Source: Bradyrhizobium cytisi
GTDB lineage: Bacteria > Pseudomonadota > Alphaproteobacteria > Rhizobiales > Xanthobacteraceae
DNA: 64,000 nt
Reading direction: 5' to 3'
Assembly: GCF_008123515.1 (NCBI RefSeq)
Contig: NZ_VSSR01000043.1
Coordinates: 31,560-95,559, forward strand
The notes below the pieces were generated by a model. It was not told where the DNA came from and searched no databases. It was given only the letters and a program-made list of their open reading frames with translations. This document shows, in pieces, positions 17,070 to 23,916 of this stretch (position 1 is the first letter of the stretch; each line of letters opens with the position of its first letter). Position numbers and translations under genes: made by a program.

Positions 17070-17240
17070 CTGGGAACGGAGCCAGGCGATCTTGCGGTCG
17101 CCGTTGATCCAGTCGTCGGCATCTGCCTTGCTGGTGAAGCCGGTAATCTGGCGCTGCTCGTGGTCGGGGTAATCAGCCAGGATTTTCCACTCGTTGTCTG
17201 CAATCCGGGCGGTTCTGAAGGTCACTTTTATTTTTGCCAT
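17055..17240 (-). CDS. Small hypothetical protein (61 aa)
   Basis: The minus-strand ATG at 17240 opens MAKIKVTFRTARIADNEWKI and the product ends WLRSQGYAK. The composition is that of a small soluble alpha/beta protein: two strands, a helix with DADDWINGD and a basic tail. No family is recognised. Its terminal codons and stop are duplicated downstream in a 15-bp tandem array. Only the first stop should be used. Confidence 0.65.
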   Translation of the reverse strand: MAKIKVTFRTARIADNEWKILADYPDHEQRQITGFTSKADADDWINGDRKIAWLRSQGYAK

Positions 17241-17676
17241 GCAGCATTATGCAGGAGATGGTCCGAAAAGAGAACCCTTGATTGCGGTCATCGCGAGGAA
17301 CGGTCTCGACCGATCCTCGGTCCGAGCCTGTGAGCATGACGCGGCGAGGCGGGCGCGCTTGATCGCGTGCTGCCGCGCAGGCCCGTGTGTCTCGGGAGAC
17401 CTGGTCGCGCGCGAGCGCGGATGCGTTCGCAAGTTGGCAGAACTCTCTAGGGATGCTGTGGAATTCGATTTGCCGCCGCCGCAGGCAGCGCGACCCGGCG
17501 GAAACATGACGGAACTCAGGTCGAACTGCTGCTTGCGTTTTCGGCCTCAATGGGTTCTAAGCCCGGCTGCTTCGTGGCCGACAGGCATGAACTGACGCGC
17601 AGCCCGCGTAGTTTTACCGTTCCCGGACCAAGCACCGTCGCCGCTCGCGCGCATCCAATTCAGAGGAAATCCAGAC
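17241..17676. other. 436-bp intergenic region upstream of the HU gene
   Basis: Reading all frames gives only open frames with no convincing protein composition. The stretch must contain the promoter and leader of the HU gene. AGAGGAAAT at 17661-17669 is its ribosome site. I see no strong hairpin or repeat. Confidence 0.5.
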
Positions 17677-17973
17677 ATGGCGAAGATGACCAAGACCCAA
17701 TTGATCGATGCAATTGCGGAAGGCACGCAGCTTGCGAAGAACGACGTGAAGTCGGTCATCGAATACATGGCGACGGTTGGCTACAAGGAGCTCAACGAGT
17801 CCGGTGAGTTCGTCATTCCCGGTTTCGTGAAGATGTCGGTCGTCAACAAGCCTGCGACCGAAGCCCGCATGGGCGTCAATCCCTTCACCAAGGAGCCGAT
17901 GCAGTTTGCTGCGAAACCGGCGAGCAAATCGGTCAAGGCCTCGCCGCTGAAGGTGGCCAAGGACTCGGTCTGA
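17677..17973 (+). CDS. HU-family DNA-binding protein
   Basis: The 98-residue protein has the HU/IHF fold: an N-terminal helical dimerisation part (MTKTQLIDAIAEGTQLAKNDV, then KSVIEYMATVGYKEL), the strand FVIPGFVKMSVVNKPATEAR and the DNA-binding arm region RMGVNPFTKEPMQF. The usual arm motif R-x-G-R-N-P is changed to A-R-M-G-V-N-P. An Ala/Lys-rich tail (AAKPASKSVKASPLKVAKD) adds positive charge, a common alphaproteobacterial variation. HU bends DNA and organises the nucleoid. AGAGGAAAT precedes the ATG, and a strong hairpin terminator follows at 18046. It is monocistronic. Confidence 0.9.
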   Translation: MAKMTKTQLIDAIAEGTQLAKNDVKSVIEYMATVGYKELNESGEFVIPGFVKMSVVNKPATEARMGVNPFTKEPMQFAAKPASKSVKASPLKVAKDSV

Positions 17974-18045
17974 TCCACGGCGATCGCGCACCGTCTGCGT
18001 GCGCCTTGAGCGCGCGGACCGCCGGCGTGATGCCGATAAAAGGGG

Positions 18046-18075
18046 AAAACCCCGCCTTGGGGGGAGCGGGGTTTT
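18046..18075 (+). terminator. Rho-independent terminator of the HU gene
   Basis: AAAACCCCGC (18046-18055) pairs perfectly with GCGGGGTTTT (18066-18075) across a 10-base loop. The A/T flanks allow termination from both sides; it lies 72 bp past the HU stop. Confidence 0.85.
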
Positions 18076-18108
18076 CTGATGGGGGTGAAGCCTGGGGAAA
18101 GCTTCCTT

Positions 18109-18144
18109 TATGAGACGCGCCAGCACTATGAGACGCGCCAGCAC
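18109..18144. repeat. 18-bp tandem direct repeat
   Basis: TATGAGACGCGCCAGCAC is present twice head to tail (18109-18126 and 18127-18144), a perfect duplication in non-coding sequence downstream of the HU terminator. Confidence 0.9.
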
Positions 18145-18214
18145 TGAAAAAGTTCATCGCGCAAAGAGAGATCGTGCTCGCCCGTCCCCGCAAGTCATCG
18201 TCCGATCTTCTCCA

Positions 18215-18290
18215 AGAAGAAAAACCCCGCGCTTGCGCACGGGGCTCTCTCGCTGACGGCGTTGGGATTTCAGCGCCTGGCCGTCAGCCA
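18215..18290 (-). ncRNA. Candidate small-RNA 3' end on the minus strand
   Basis: On the minus strand two hairpins follow each other: GCTGACGGC/GCCGTCAGC (arms 18280-18288 and 18252-18260, perfect 9 bp) and CCCCGTGCG/CGCGGGG-type (18225-18244), the latter directly followed by five T. No protein-coding frame on this strand ends here, so the structure would terminate an untranslated RNA starting somewhere to the right, before ~18480. The 5' end is not determined. It could instead be a decayed gene's terminator. Confidence 0.35.
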
Positions 18291-18487
18291 TCTCAAACTC
18301 GAGATCGTGTTTCACTTAAGGTTGAAGATCCAAAAAGCAACCGCGCCGCGGTGACGGACTATGTTCGTCCTTCGCGGCGCTGCCATGTGACCGGGCGCTG
18401 AAATCGCTGGCGTCCATGGGTCTTCGGCGCGCCGAAAATGGTCAGCGCGACATGCCCGTGAAATTTTGCGCGAGGACTGGACTTTTT

Positions 18488-18502
18488 GTTCTCATTTTGT
18501 TC
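18488..18502 (+). promoter_or_regulatory. LexA (SOS) box, GTTC-N7-GTTC
   Basis: GTTC-TCATTTT-GTTC matches exactly the alphaproteobacterial LexA operator GTTCN7GTTC, and its complement AGAACAAAATGAGAACA has the usual A-rich spacer. It lies 30 bp upstream of the ATG of the 44-aa gene, in normal promoter position. Confidence 0.7.
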
Positions 18503-18531
18503 TAGTGAGTCACCCGCTTTGGAGGTGACTC

Positions 18532-18666
18532 ATGACCGTCGAGAAACAGCGCGAAGTGATCCGGCTCTGGAACCAGCTCAGGAAGCTCGAGGGCCCGGCC
18601 GCGGAAGAGCTCCGCATCCAGATCCTGCAGTGCTTCTCGGAGAAGAGCAACAAGCGCGCGGCCTGA
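18532..18666 (+). CDS. 44-residue peptide, probably SOS-regulated
   Basis: An ATG at 18532 with GGAGGTGACTC just upstream opens a 44-codon frame (MTVEKQREVIRLWNQLRKLE ... CFSEKSNKRAA). It is a charged, helical, soluble peptide with one Cys. The ribosome site is near-perfect and a LexA operator lies at 18488-18502, so transcription should rise after DNA damage. No family is recognised. The next 370 bp hold repeats rather than a gene, so it appears monocistronic. Confidence 0.7.
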   Translation: MTVEKQREVIRLWNQLRKLEGPAAEELRIQILQCFSEKSNKRAA

Positions 18667-18703
18667 GCTTTCGCGCTGAAGGCGTGACGGCGCTTCGCTT
18701 CAT

Positions 18704-18787
18704 CGATCGTTAGGAATCGCGTCGCGCCGATTTTTGCGACTCCGATTCGTTCTTTGGGAACGAAATGGAGTCGTTTGCAGAACAAGC
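18704..18787. repeat. Dispersed repeat family A, copy 1
   Basis: Core ATTCGTTCTTTGGGAACGAA contains the inverted repeat TTCGTTC/GAACGAA. Aligned with 18871-18957 and 40744-40824, it shares an upstream TTAGGA-like block and a downstream GAACAA. All three copies are on the same strand and outside supported genes. Confidence 0.75.
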
Positions 18788-18870
18788 TGCGCGTCCGTGC
18801 CGCAAGAGCCGCCGTCGCGAGCGCCGTCCGCAACGGCGATGTGACCCGCGCATCGGTTGGCGCGACGCAA

Positions 18871-18957
18871 ACTGATTGTTAGGAGTTGCCTGGTTCCGAT
18901 TTCGTCGATTCCGATTCGTTCTCCGGGAACGAAATGGCGGCGAAGCCCGAACAAAGC
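18871..18957. repeat. Dispersed repeat family A, copy 2
   Basis: Core ATTCGTTCTCCGGGAACGAA, with TGTTAGGAGTTGC upstream and CGAACAAAGC downstream, aligned with copies 1 and 3. It ends 81 bp before the GrlR-like gene start. Confidence 0.75.
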
Positions 18958-19038
18958 CGGTCACCGAAGGACGAGAGGCTGCCGGCTCGACGCTCCCCGC
19001 GCGCCGCGCTATCGTCGCAGGCCACGGTGGGCGCTGCC

Positions 19039-19389
19039 ATGAAGAACGGGCTCTACTCCATCCACATCCACATGCTCGACGGCGTGAAGGGCCGCGACAG
19101 CGGCGTATTGATCCTGCGCGATGGCGTGCTGCTCGGCGGCGGACCCTACTTCTGGTCGCGCGGCTCCTACACAGTCGGCAACGGCACCTGGAAGGGCGAG
19201 CTTGCCACCAACCAGCATTCGCCGTTCGCCGATCCGCTTGTCAGGCCGCTGTTCGCCGGCGCCGAGGCGACCAGCGGCTTCTCCGGCACATTCAGCGAGG
19301 AGGGGGCCGAAGTGTACGGCACCGTGCTGGTCGCGGGCCATCGCAGCCTCGGCTTTCGCGCATCGCTGAAGTGGCTGGCCGAGGCCTGA
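19039..19389 (+). CDS. GrlR-like small regulatory protein
   Basis: From the ATG at 19039 the product is 116 aa. It begins MKNGLYSIHIHMLDGVKGRDSGV and continues with short beta strands (GVLLGGGPYFWSRGSYT, GNGTWKGELATNQHS, TSGFSGTFSEEGAEVYGTV). The small-barrel pattern and the opening K-x-G-x-Y-x-x-x-F/I resemble GrlR, the negative regulator of type III secretion in enteric bacteria, whose relatives also occur outside T3SS loci. No T3SS genes are in this window, so the role here is unknown. An upstream frame extension to 18886 runs through a repeat copy and is rejected. Confidence 0.55.
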   Translation: MKNGLYSIHIHMLDGVKGRDSGVLILRDGVLLGGGPYFWSRGSYTVGNGTWKGELATNQHSPFADPLVRPLFAGAEATSGFSGTFSEEGAEVYGTVLVAGHRSLGFRASLKWLAEA

Positions 19390-19528
19390 GACGCTCGGCT
19401 GTCTCCTAACGAAAGCTTGCAGCGATCGCGATAACCCTATTCGGTTAGGTTAAAAGCCCAATCGCGTTGCGCTTGCCGCGCCTTGGGATAGGAGTCCGGC
19501 AAAGACAACAAGAAACCGATTTTTGCCA

Positions 19529-19726
19529 ATGACCCCATTTCTAGAACCGTCATTTTATCAGGGCGACCGCCAGACCTATCGCCGTGTCGCTGTCGTCGGC
19601 ACGCTGTTCTGTCTCGCCTTCGTGGTGATCAGCTTTTCGCTACGGCCCGAGGTCGACGACACGCGCGTTGCGGTCAAGGCCGACCGGCTGGTGCGCACGG
19701 CAGGACAGCCGCCGCACGCGAACTAG
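19529..19726 (+). CDS. Small single-pass membrane protein (65 aa)
   Basis: The ATG at 19529 begins MTPFLEPSFYQGDRQTYRRV, then one hydrophobic helix (VAVVGTLFCLAFVVISFSL) and a charged tail (RPEVDDTRVAVKADRLVRTA). A short cytoplasmic head and periplasmic tail is the likely topology. No family is recognised. Its stop overlaps the stop of the convergent 41-aa gene. Confidence 0.6.
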   Translation: MTPFLEPSFYQGDRQTYRRVAVVGTLFCLAFVVISFSLRPEVDDTRVAVKADRLVRTAGQPPHAN

Positions 19727-19848
19727 CGCTTGCTGCCATAGACCTCATCGTCGGCGGACTCCTGCCGGCATGCGGCGCCGCGGGTCGCAAGCGCCACGAA
19801 CCCGGCATAGCCGGACAGGTTGAGCAATACTTCGAGCCAGGCAGGCAT
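19723..19848 (-). CDS. Small hypothetical protein (41 aa)
   Basis: The minus-strand ATG at 19848, six bases after GGAGAGG, opens MPAWLEVLLNLSGYAGFVAL followed by a polar Cys-containing tail ending YGSKR. One short hydrophobic helix is seen. Its stop codon overlaps the stop of the convergent neighbour. The reading frame is open further upstream, but the good ribosome site favours this start. Function unknown. Confidence 0.55.
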   Translation of the reverse strand: MPAWLEVLLNLSGYAGFVALATRGAACRQESADDEVYGSKR

Positions 19849-20239
19849 GATGCGCCTCTCCTTTTGCGGGAAGACTACCTCAACGTGTGCGCGGCGCGCT
19901 TGTTCCCGACTTCCGATTCCGCCGAAGGGCGAATCCTTGAGGAACTTGGCAATGGCGCGGGCGAGCTCGTCGTAATGTGCGCGTTGGATTTGGGAACAAG
20001 CCTGCGAATACGGGTCAGCAATGCAGATAAAAACCCCGCCAGCACCGCGGAGATGCTGACGGGGTCGTCGTGCTGTCGCCTCGACCCGGATGGCGGAGGC
20101 TTCCGCACTTGCAGGTCCAATCCGCGCGTCCCGAAATTGTTCCTCTTCACACGAGACTTTTCTGCGCGGCGCGGTTCCACCGAAGACGAACCATCCCCGA
20201 TGGTCCGCGTTGTCTCCGCGAGATGCGAAGGAGGAGATC
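19849..20239. other. 390-bp region between small genes
   Basis: No gene is supported. It holds the minus-strand terminator-like hairpin at 20033-20067 and the promoter region of the 95-aa exported protein; AAGGAGGAGATC at 20228-20239 is the latter's ribosome site. Confidence 0.5.
20033..20067 (-). terminator. Terminator-like hairpin on the minus strand
   Basis: On the minus strand CCCCGTCAGCA pairs with TGCTGGCGGGG with one mismatch and is followed by TTTTT. No supported minus-strand gene ends here; it may end an RNA read from the region 20068-20239 or be a leader structure of the divergent 95-aa gene. Confidence 0.45.
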
Positions 20240-20527
20240 ATGAAGAAGACACTCGCAGTCCTCGCCACCGTCGCAGCCGTCGGCGTGACCGCTGTCGCGG
20301 CCCCTGCGCCTGCCGAGGCGCGCCACATTGGCCCGGGCCTGGCGTTCGGCTTGGCCGCCGGTGCGATCACCGCAGGCGCCATCGCCGCGTCGCATCCGTA
20401 TGGCTATGACTATTACGGTCCGGGCTATGGCTACTATGGTGGCCCGGCCTACGTCTACGGCCCCGGCCCGTACGCCTATTATGGTGGACCGTACTACCGA
20501 TACCACCGTTACTACCGTCACTGGTAA
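20240..20527 (+). CDS. Exported Gly/Tyr-rich small protein (95 aa)
   Basis: The ATG at 20240 follows GAAGGAGGAGATC. Residues 1-27 are a classical signal peptide ending APAEA-RH. A Gly/Ala hydrophobic stretch follows (GLAFGLAAGAITAGAIAA), then a Gly-Tyr-Pro-rich tail with YGPGYGYYGGP-type repeats and a final YRYHRYYRHW. Many alphaproteobacteria encode such Tyr/Gly-rich small exported proteins of unknown function. A strong terminator follows at once, so the gene is monocistronic. Confidence 0.75.
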   Translation: MKKTLAVLATVAAVGVTAVAAPAPAEARHIGPGLAFGLAAGAITAGAIAASHPYGYDYYGPGYGYYGGPAYVYGPGPYAYYGGPYYRYHRYYRHW

Positions 20528-20541
20528 CGGCCGCAGAATCG

Positions 20542-20570
20542 AAAAGCCCGGAGCGGTGCTCCGGGCTTTT
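20542..20570 (+). terminator. Rho-independent terminator
   Basis: AAAAGCCCGGAGC pairs perfectly with GCTCCGGGCTTTT over a 3-base loop, with T flanking. It ends the 95-aa exported-protein gene and, by symmetry, could also act on the convergent 54-aa gene. Confidence 0.9.
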
Positions 20571-20615
20571 TCGTAGGCGCAGGGTCTTGTTTCGTGTGCG
20601 TCCTTTCGCGACGTC

Positions 20616-20780
20616 TTACGGCCAGAGTGAGGGCCGTTCCACCTTGCGGGCGTTCTCGAGCGTCGAGACGAAATACTCCTCGCGCTCGCGCTTGAATTTT
20701 TCCTGCGTGGCACGGAAAGCGGCGACACGGGCGGCGATCTCTTCGCGTTCGCGGATCTTGCGTTGTTCGTCTTCGGTCAT
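20616..20780 (-). CDS. Small coiled-coil protein (54 aa)
   Basis: The minus-strand ATG at 20780 opens MTEDEQRKIREREEIAARVA and continues with KFKREREEYF. Almost the whole product is one charged amphipathic helix, rich in Glu, Arg and Lys, with a short tail (KVERPSLWP). No family is recognised. The frame extends upstream to 20870 but the start chosen is the first with coiled-coil composition. Confidence 0.6.
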   Translation of the reverse strand: MTEDEQRKIREREEIAARVAAFRATQEKFKREREEYFVSTLENARKVERPSLWP

Positions 20781-21051
20781 GTCAAATCCCCCACTACACC
20801 TGAGTATATGTGCACTGCTGAACTCAAGCACTGCCGCCGCAATCACGTTGAGTCGCGTCAACACATGCATTTGGCGCTTCTGATTGGGGCGTCAATGGGG
20901 AGGAGGCATTGCAGGATTGTGATAAGCGAAGGCCGGAAAAAATTGCCGCCCTATCGCCGCCCGCGACTTGCGCGGCGGTGGATAACAGCGTCAACAATCT
21001 TGTCGCTTGCAGATGTTGCAGCTGGCGCGACGGCAAATCAGGAGGCGGCGA

Positions 21052-21813
21052 GTGATTGCATCGGACCTTCAGAGCGGTGTCGAACGGCTCGGCGACATGA
21101 TCGCGAACGCTGGGATCATCGTGCCGTTCACCGGCGCCGGCATCTCGACCGAATGCGGCATCCCCGACTTCCGTTCGCCGGGTGGAATTTGGACCCGCAA
21201 CCGTCCGATCCCGTTCGACGAGTTTGTCGCCAGCCAGGAGGCGCGCGATGAATCCTGGCGCCGGCGTTTTGCGATGGAGGAGGTGTTCGCCGCAGCGAAA
21301 CCCGGCCGCGGCCATCGCGCACTCGCCTCGCTGCATCGCGCCGGCAAGATTCCCGCGGTCATCACCCAGAACATCGACAATCTGCACCAGGCCTCGGGCT
21401 TCGCCGCCGATCGCGTGATTGAACTTCACGGCAATACCACTTACGCGCGCTGCATCGGATGTGGGCAGGACTATCAGCTCGATTGGGTGAAGCGCCGCTT
21501 CGACCAGGACGGCGCCGCGCCCAACTGCACCGCATGCGACGAGCCGGTCAAAACCGCAACGATCTCATTCGGTCAGGCCATGCCCGAGGATCAAATGCAG
21601 CGCGCGACCGAGCTGTCGCAGGCTTGCGATCTCTTTATCGCGATCGGTTCCTCGCTCGTGGTGTGGCCGGCGGCGGGCTTTCCGATGATGGCGAAGAACG
21701 CAGGTGCACGTTTGGTGATCATCAATCGCGAGCCGACCGAGCAGGACGACATTGCCGACCTCGTCATCCATCACGACATCGGCGAAGCACTCGGGCCCTT
21801 TGTCGGAAATTGA
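21052..21813 (+). CDS. Sir2-family NAD-dependent protein deacylase
   Basis: A GTG at 21052, behind AGGAGGCG, gives a 253-residue sirtuin. FTGAGISTECGIPDFRSPGG (residues ~27-46) is the NAD-binding loop, TQNIDNLHQASG the second NAD motif, and ELHGN near residue 125 holds the catalytic His. A Zn finger is formed by CIGCGQ and NCTACDEP. GSSLVVWPAAGFP and IINREPTEQD close the Rossmann fold. Such enzymes remove acyl groups from lysine using NAD; a likely role is control of acyl-CoA synthetases, but that is family knowledge. The upstream in-frame start at 21007 is less likely because of the strong ribosome site. Confidence 0.93.
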   Translation: MIASDLQSGVERLGDMIANAGIIVPFTGAGISTECGIPDFRSPGGIWTRNRPIPFDEFVASQEARDESWRRRFAMEEVFAAAKPGRGHRALASLHRAGKIPAVITQNIDNLHQASGFAADRVIELHGNTTYARCIGCGQDYQLDWVKRRFDQDGAAPNCTACDEPVKTATISFGQAMPEDQMQRATELSQACDLFIAIGSSLVVWPAAGFPMMAKNAGARLVIINREPTEQDDIADLVIHHDIGEALGPFVGN

Positions 21814-21997
21814 GGCATCAATTTGATTCGCGCCTGTGCAAGCTGTTCATAGGTTCCGGCGAATCTCTTTTTTGTCTATGCCTCGCAACCGGGAGTGTTA
21901 TCTTTTGATTCGAAAGATTCGCGTCGCGTCGATTGAGAAGATTCTCTGAAGGTTCTCTAGAGACGCGTGATTCGACGCCGCCATTGAGGCGGGTTGC

Positions 21998-22654
21998 ATG
22001 GCATGTGTGGGGTCCGGGGTTATGGGGTCGTCGGACGGATTTGAGTCCAAGAAGCTGGGAGCTCCCGCGCCGGGCGAGCACGGCGCCGGTCGCGATAGCG
22101 CGCTCAGTCCCTTCACCGGGTTGGGTGAGAGCACCGCCAACCTCGTCGAGGTCCATGGCGTCATCAAATGGTTCGACGCCTCAAAGGGCTACGGCTTCAT
22201 CGTTCCCGACAATGGATGGCCCGACGTGCTCCTGCACGTGACCGTGCTCAGGCGCGACGGCTTCCAGACCGCGTACGAGGGCGCCCGCATCGTCGTCGAG
22301 TGCATCCAGCGCGCCAAGGGCTATCAGGCCTTCCGCGTCGTCTCGATGGACGAGTCGACTGCCATCCACCCCGCGCAGATGCTGCCGCCGCGCACCCACG
22401 TCACGGTGACTGCGACCAGCGGACTCGAGCGGGCCCAGGTCAAATGGTTCAACCGGCTGCGCGGCTTCGGCTTCCTGACTTGCGGCGAGGGCACCCCCGA
22501 CATTTTCGTGCACATGGAGACGCTGCGCCGCTTCGGCATGACCGAGCTGAGGCCGGGCCAGTATGTGCTGGTCCGCTTTGGGCCGGGCTCCAAGGGCATG
22601 ATGGCCGCCGAGATCCATCCCGAGACCGGATCGCCGGGCCTCCAGTCGCACTAG
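21998..22654 (+). CDS. Double cold-shock-domain protein
   Basis: The 218-residue protein has two cold-shock domains. The first (~52-115) carries GVIKWFDASKGYGFIVPD and DVLLHVTVL; the second (~145-210) carries AQVKWFNRLRGFGFLTCGEG and DIFVHMETL. These are RNP1/RNP2-type single-stranded nucleic-acid-binding motifs, and in domain 2 the core is closer to consensus than in domain 1. An N-terminal ~50-residue Gly/Ser-rich extension precedes them; translation may instead start at the ATG at 22022. Tandem-CSD proteins of this size are typical of rhizobia and other alphaproteobacteria. A hairpin terminator lies downstream. Confidence 0.9.
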   Translation: MACVGSGVMGSSDGFESKKLGAPAPGEHGAGRDSALSPFTGLGESTANLVEVHGVIKWFDASKGYGFIVPDNGWPDVLLHVTVLRRDGFQTAYEGARIVVECIQRAKGYQAFRVVSMDESTAIHPAQMLPPRTHVTVTATSGLERAQVKWFNRLRGFGFLTCGEGTPDIFVHMETLRRFGMTELRPGQYVLVRFGPGSKGMMAAEIHPETGSPGLQSH

Positions 22655-22684
22655 CTGGCGGCTTCCCGTTTTCGTATTTGTGAG

Positions 22685-22718
22685 CAGAAGCGCGCGGCCC
22701 CCGGGTCGGGCGCTTCTG
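22685..22718 (+). terminator. Probable terminator of the double-CSD gene
   Basis: CAGAAGCGC pairs perfectly with GCGCTTCTG over a GC-rich inner loop that can extend the stem; a T-rich stretch (CTTTTGTC) follows. It starts 31 bp past the stop. Confidence 0.75.
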
Positions 22719-22805
22719 GCTTTTGTCATGATCGCCGCGTAAGGATGCCGCAGTTCCGCGCCGTCAGGCCCAATCCCTCGCCGTCAGCCCCATGAGTCCA
22801 TTTCC

Positions 22806-23291
22806 ATGAGCTTTGATCGAAAGGCCGCCCGGTCCGTTGCCCGGGGCTGGCTTGCCGCCGTCCTCGTCGTTGCCGGCTTTGCCGTCGCAATCGGGTCCGT
22901 TCGCGCGGCCAGCTTCCAGCCGCTCGAGATCGTCACCAAGAACGGCGTGCAGGTGTTCTCGGTGGAGATAGCGACCACGGACGAGGAGAAGCAGACCGGG
23001 CTGATGTACCGCAAGGAATTGGCGGACGGCAAAGGCATGCTGTTCGACTTCAACCCCGAGCAGGAAATCTCGATGTGGATGAAGAACACCTATGTCTCGC
23101 TCGACATGATCTTCATTCGTGCCGACGGCCGCATCCTGCGCATTGCCGAGAATACCGAGCCGCTCTCGACCAGGATCATTTCGTCGAGAGGTCCCGCCCG
23201 GGCCGTCCTCGAGGTGGTGGCGGGAACAGCGCAGAAATACGGCATCCGTCCCGGCGATCGCGTCGGCCACCCCTTGTTCGGCAGCAAATAG
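22806..23291 (+). CDS. DUF192 exported protein
   Basis: The 161-residue product has a signal peptide (hydrophobic core LAAVLVVAGFAVAIG, cut near residue 35) and then a DUF192 domain filling the mature part. The family marks are present: EIATTDEEKQTGLMYRKEL, GMLFDF, ISMWMKNTYVSLDMIFI and, at the end, GIRPGDRVGHPLF. DUF192 proteins are small periplasmic or secreted beta-rich proteins of unknown activity. It is the last gene before tRNA-Pro and no operon partner is evident. Confidence 0.9.
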   Translation: MSFDRKAARSVARGWLAAVLVVAGFAVAIGSVRAASFQPLEIVTKNGVQVFSVEIATTDEEKQTGLMYRKELADGKGMLFDFNPEQEISMWMKNTYVSLDMIFIRADGRILRIAENTEPLSTRIISSRGPARAVLEVVAGTAQKYGIRPGDRVGHPLFGSK

Positions 23292-23403
23292 ATCCGCAAA
23301 TTGAGCAAAGGGGCGCGGTTTCGGCGGTTTGGGACGCTTGCTGGCGCTTCGGAAGCTTGCTGGCGCTTGGGGAAGCGTGTATCGACGGGGCTCGCCGGAC
23401 ATT

Positions 23404-23480
23404 CGGGGTATAGCGCAGCCTGGTAGCGCGGCAGTTTTGGGTACTGCAGGTCGTTGGTTCGAATCCAGCTGCCCCGACCA
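23404..23480 (+). tRNA. tRNA-Pro (anticodon TGG), CCA encoded
   Basis: CGGGGTA pairs with TGCCCCG to form the acceptor (one G-T pair), discriminator A, then CCA. The anticodon stem-loop is GCAGT-TTTGGGT-ACTGC, giving TGG at 34-36. The D arm (GCGCAGCCTGGTAGCGC) and T arm (GTTGGTTCGAATCCAGC) are normal. Confidence 0.95.
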
Positions 23481-23694
23481 GTCCCGACGTTGAATTTCCT
23501 ACACTTTTCCCAAGTGATTCTGACGTGATTCTGACACGCGGTTCGTGCCTCGTTCCGTCATCGCCGGCCTGCGGCGCAGCCGTTCCCGCTGACCAGTCCC
23601 GTCAACAGCGTCACCGTCCACCAACTCAGGAATACGATTCACACCGCGACTGTGGGCGTAGCGTCTGGCGTGATCCCGTCGGACTCGTTCGGAC
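23481..23694. other. Region downstream of tRNA-Pro
   Basis: No gene is supported. A short duplication, GTGATTCTGAC twice in tandem, lies at about 23513-23534. No prophage- or integrase-like sequence is present next to the tRNA. Confidence 0.4.
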
Positions 23695-23916
23695 CTAGAA
23701 CAGCAGCCAGTCCGCCAGGCGCCAGGCCAGCCAGCCCAGCGCGCAGATCCAGCCCACCATCGCGACCGTCGCAATCCCGAGCCCGCACAGTGCAAACAGC
23801 GACGTCCGGGGCTCTTCTGTCTCGGACAGTTTCTCGGTCGTATCAACCTGGCTCACGGCATCCCCTTGGCCAACGGCCTGCTGTTCATTGGTCTCTGTTC
23901 GCTCGCGAAAATTCAC
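23695..23916 (-). CDS. Small tail-anchored membrane protein (73 aa)
   Basis: A minus-strand GTG at 23916, eight bases behind GGAG, opens a 73-residue frame. The first 40 residues are polar and acidic (RERTETNEQQAVGQGDAVSQ). The last 33 form one long or two short hydrophobic helices (LFALCGLGIATVAMVGWICALGWLAWRLADWLLF), reaching the C-terminus. A cytoplasmic head with a C-terminal anchor is the probable topology. No family is recognised. Confidence 0.55.
   Translation of the reverse strand: MNFRERTETNEQQAVGQGDAVSQVDTTEKLSETEEPRTSLFALCGLGIATVAMVGWICALGWLAWRLADWLLF

Noticed and set aside
17194..17595. 133-codon plus-strand frame
   Set aside because: Overlaps the 61-aa gene antisense and has no protein-like pattern beyond it.
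18745..18775. EcfG-type promoter (GGAAC-N16/17-GTT) in the repeat core
   Set aside because: GGAAC is present, but no GTT lies at the required spacing in the three copies.
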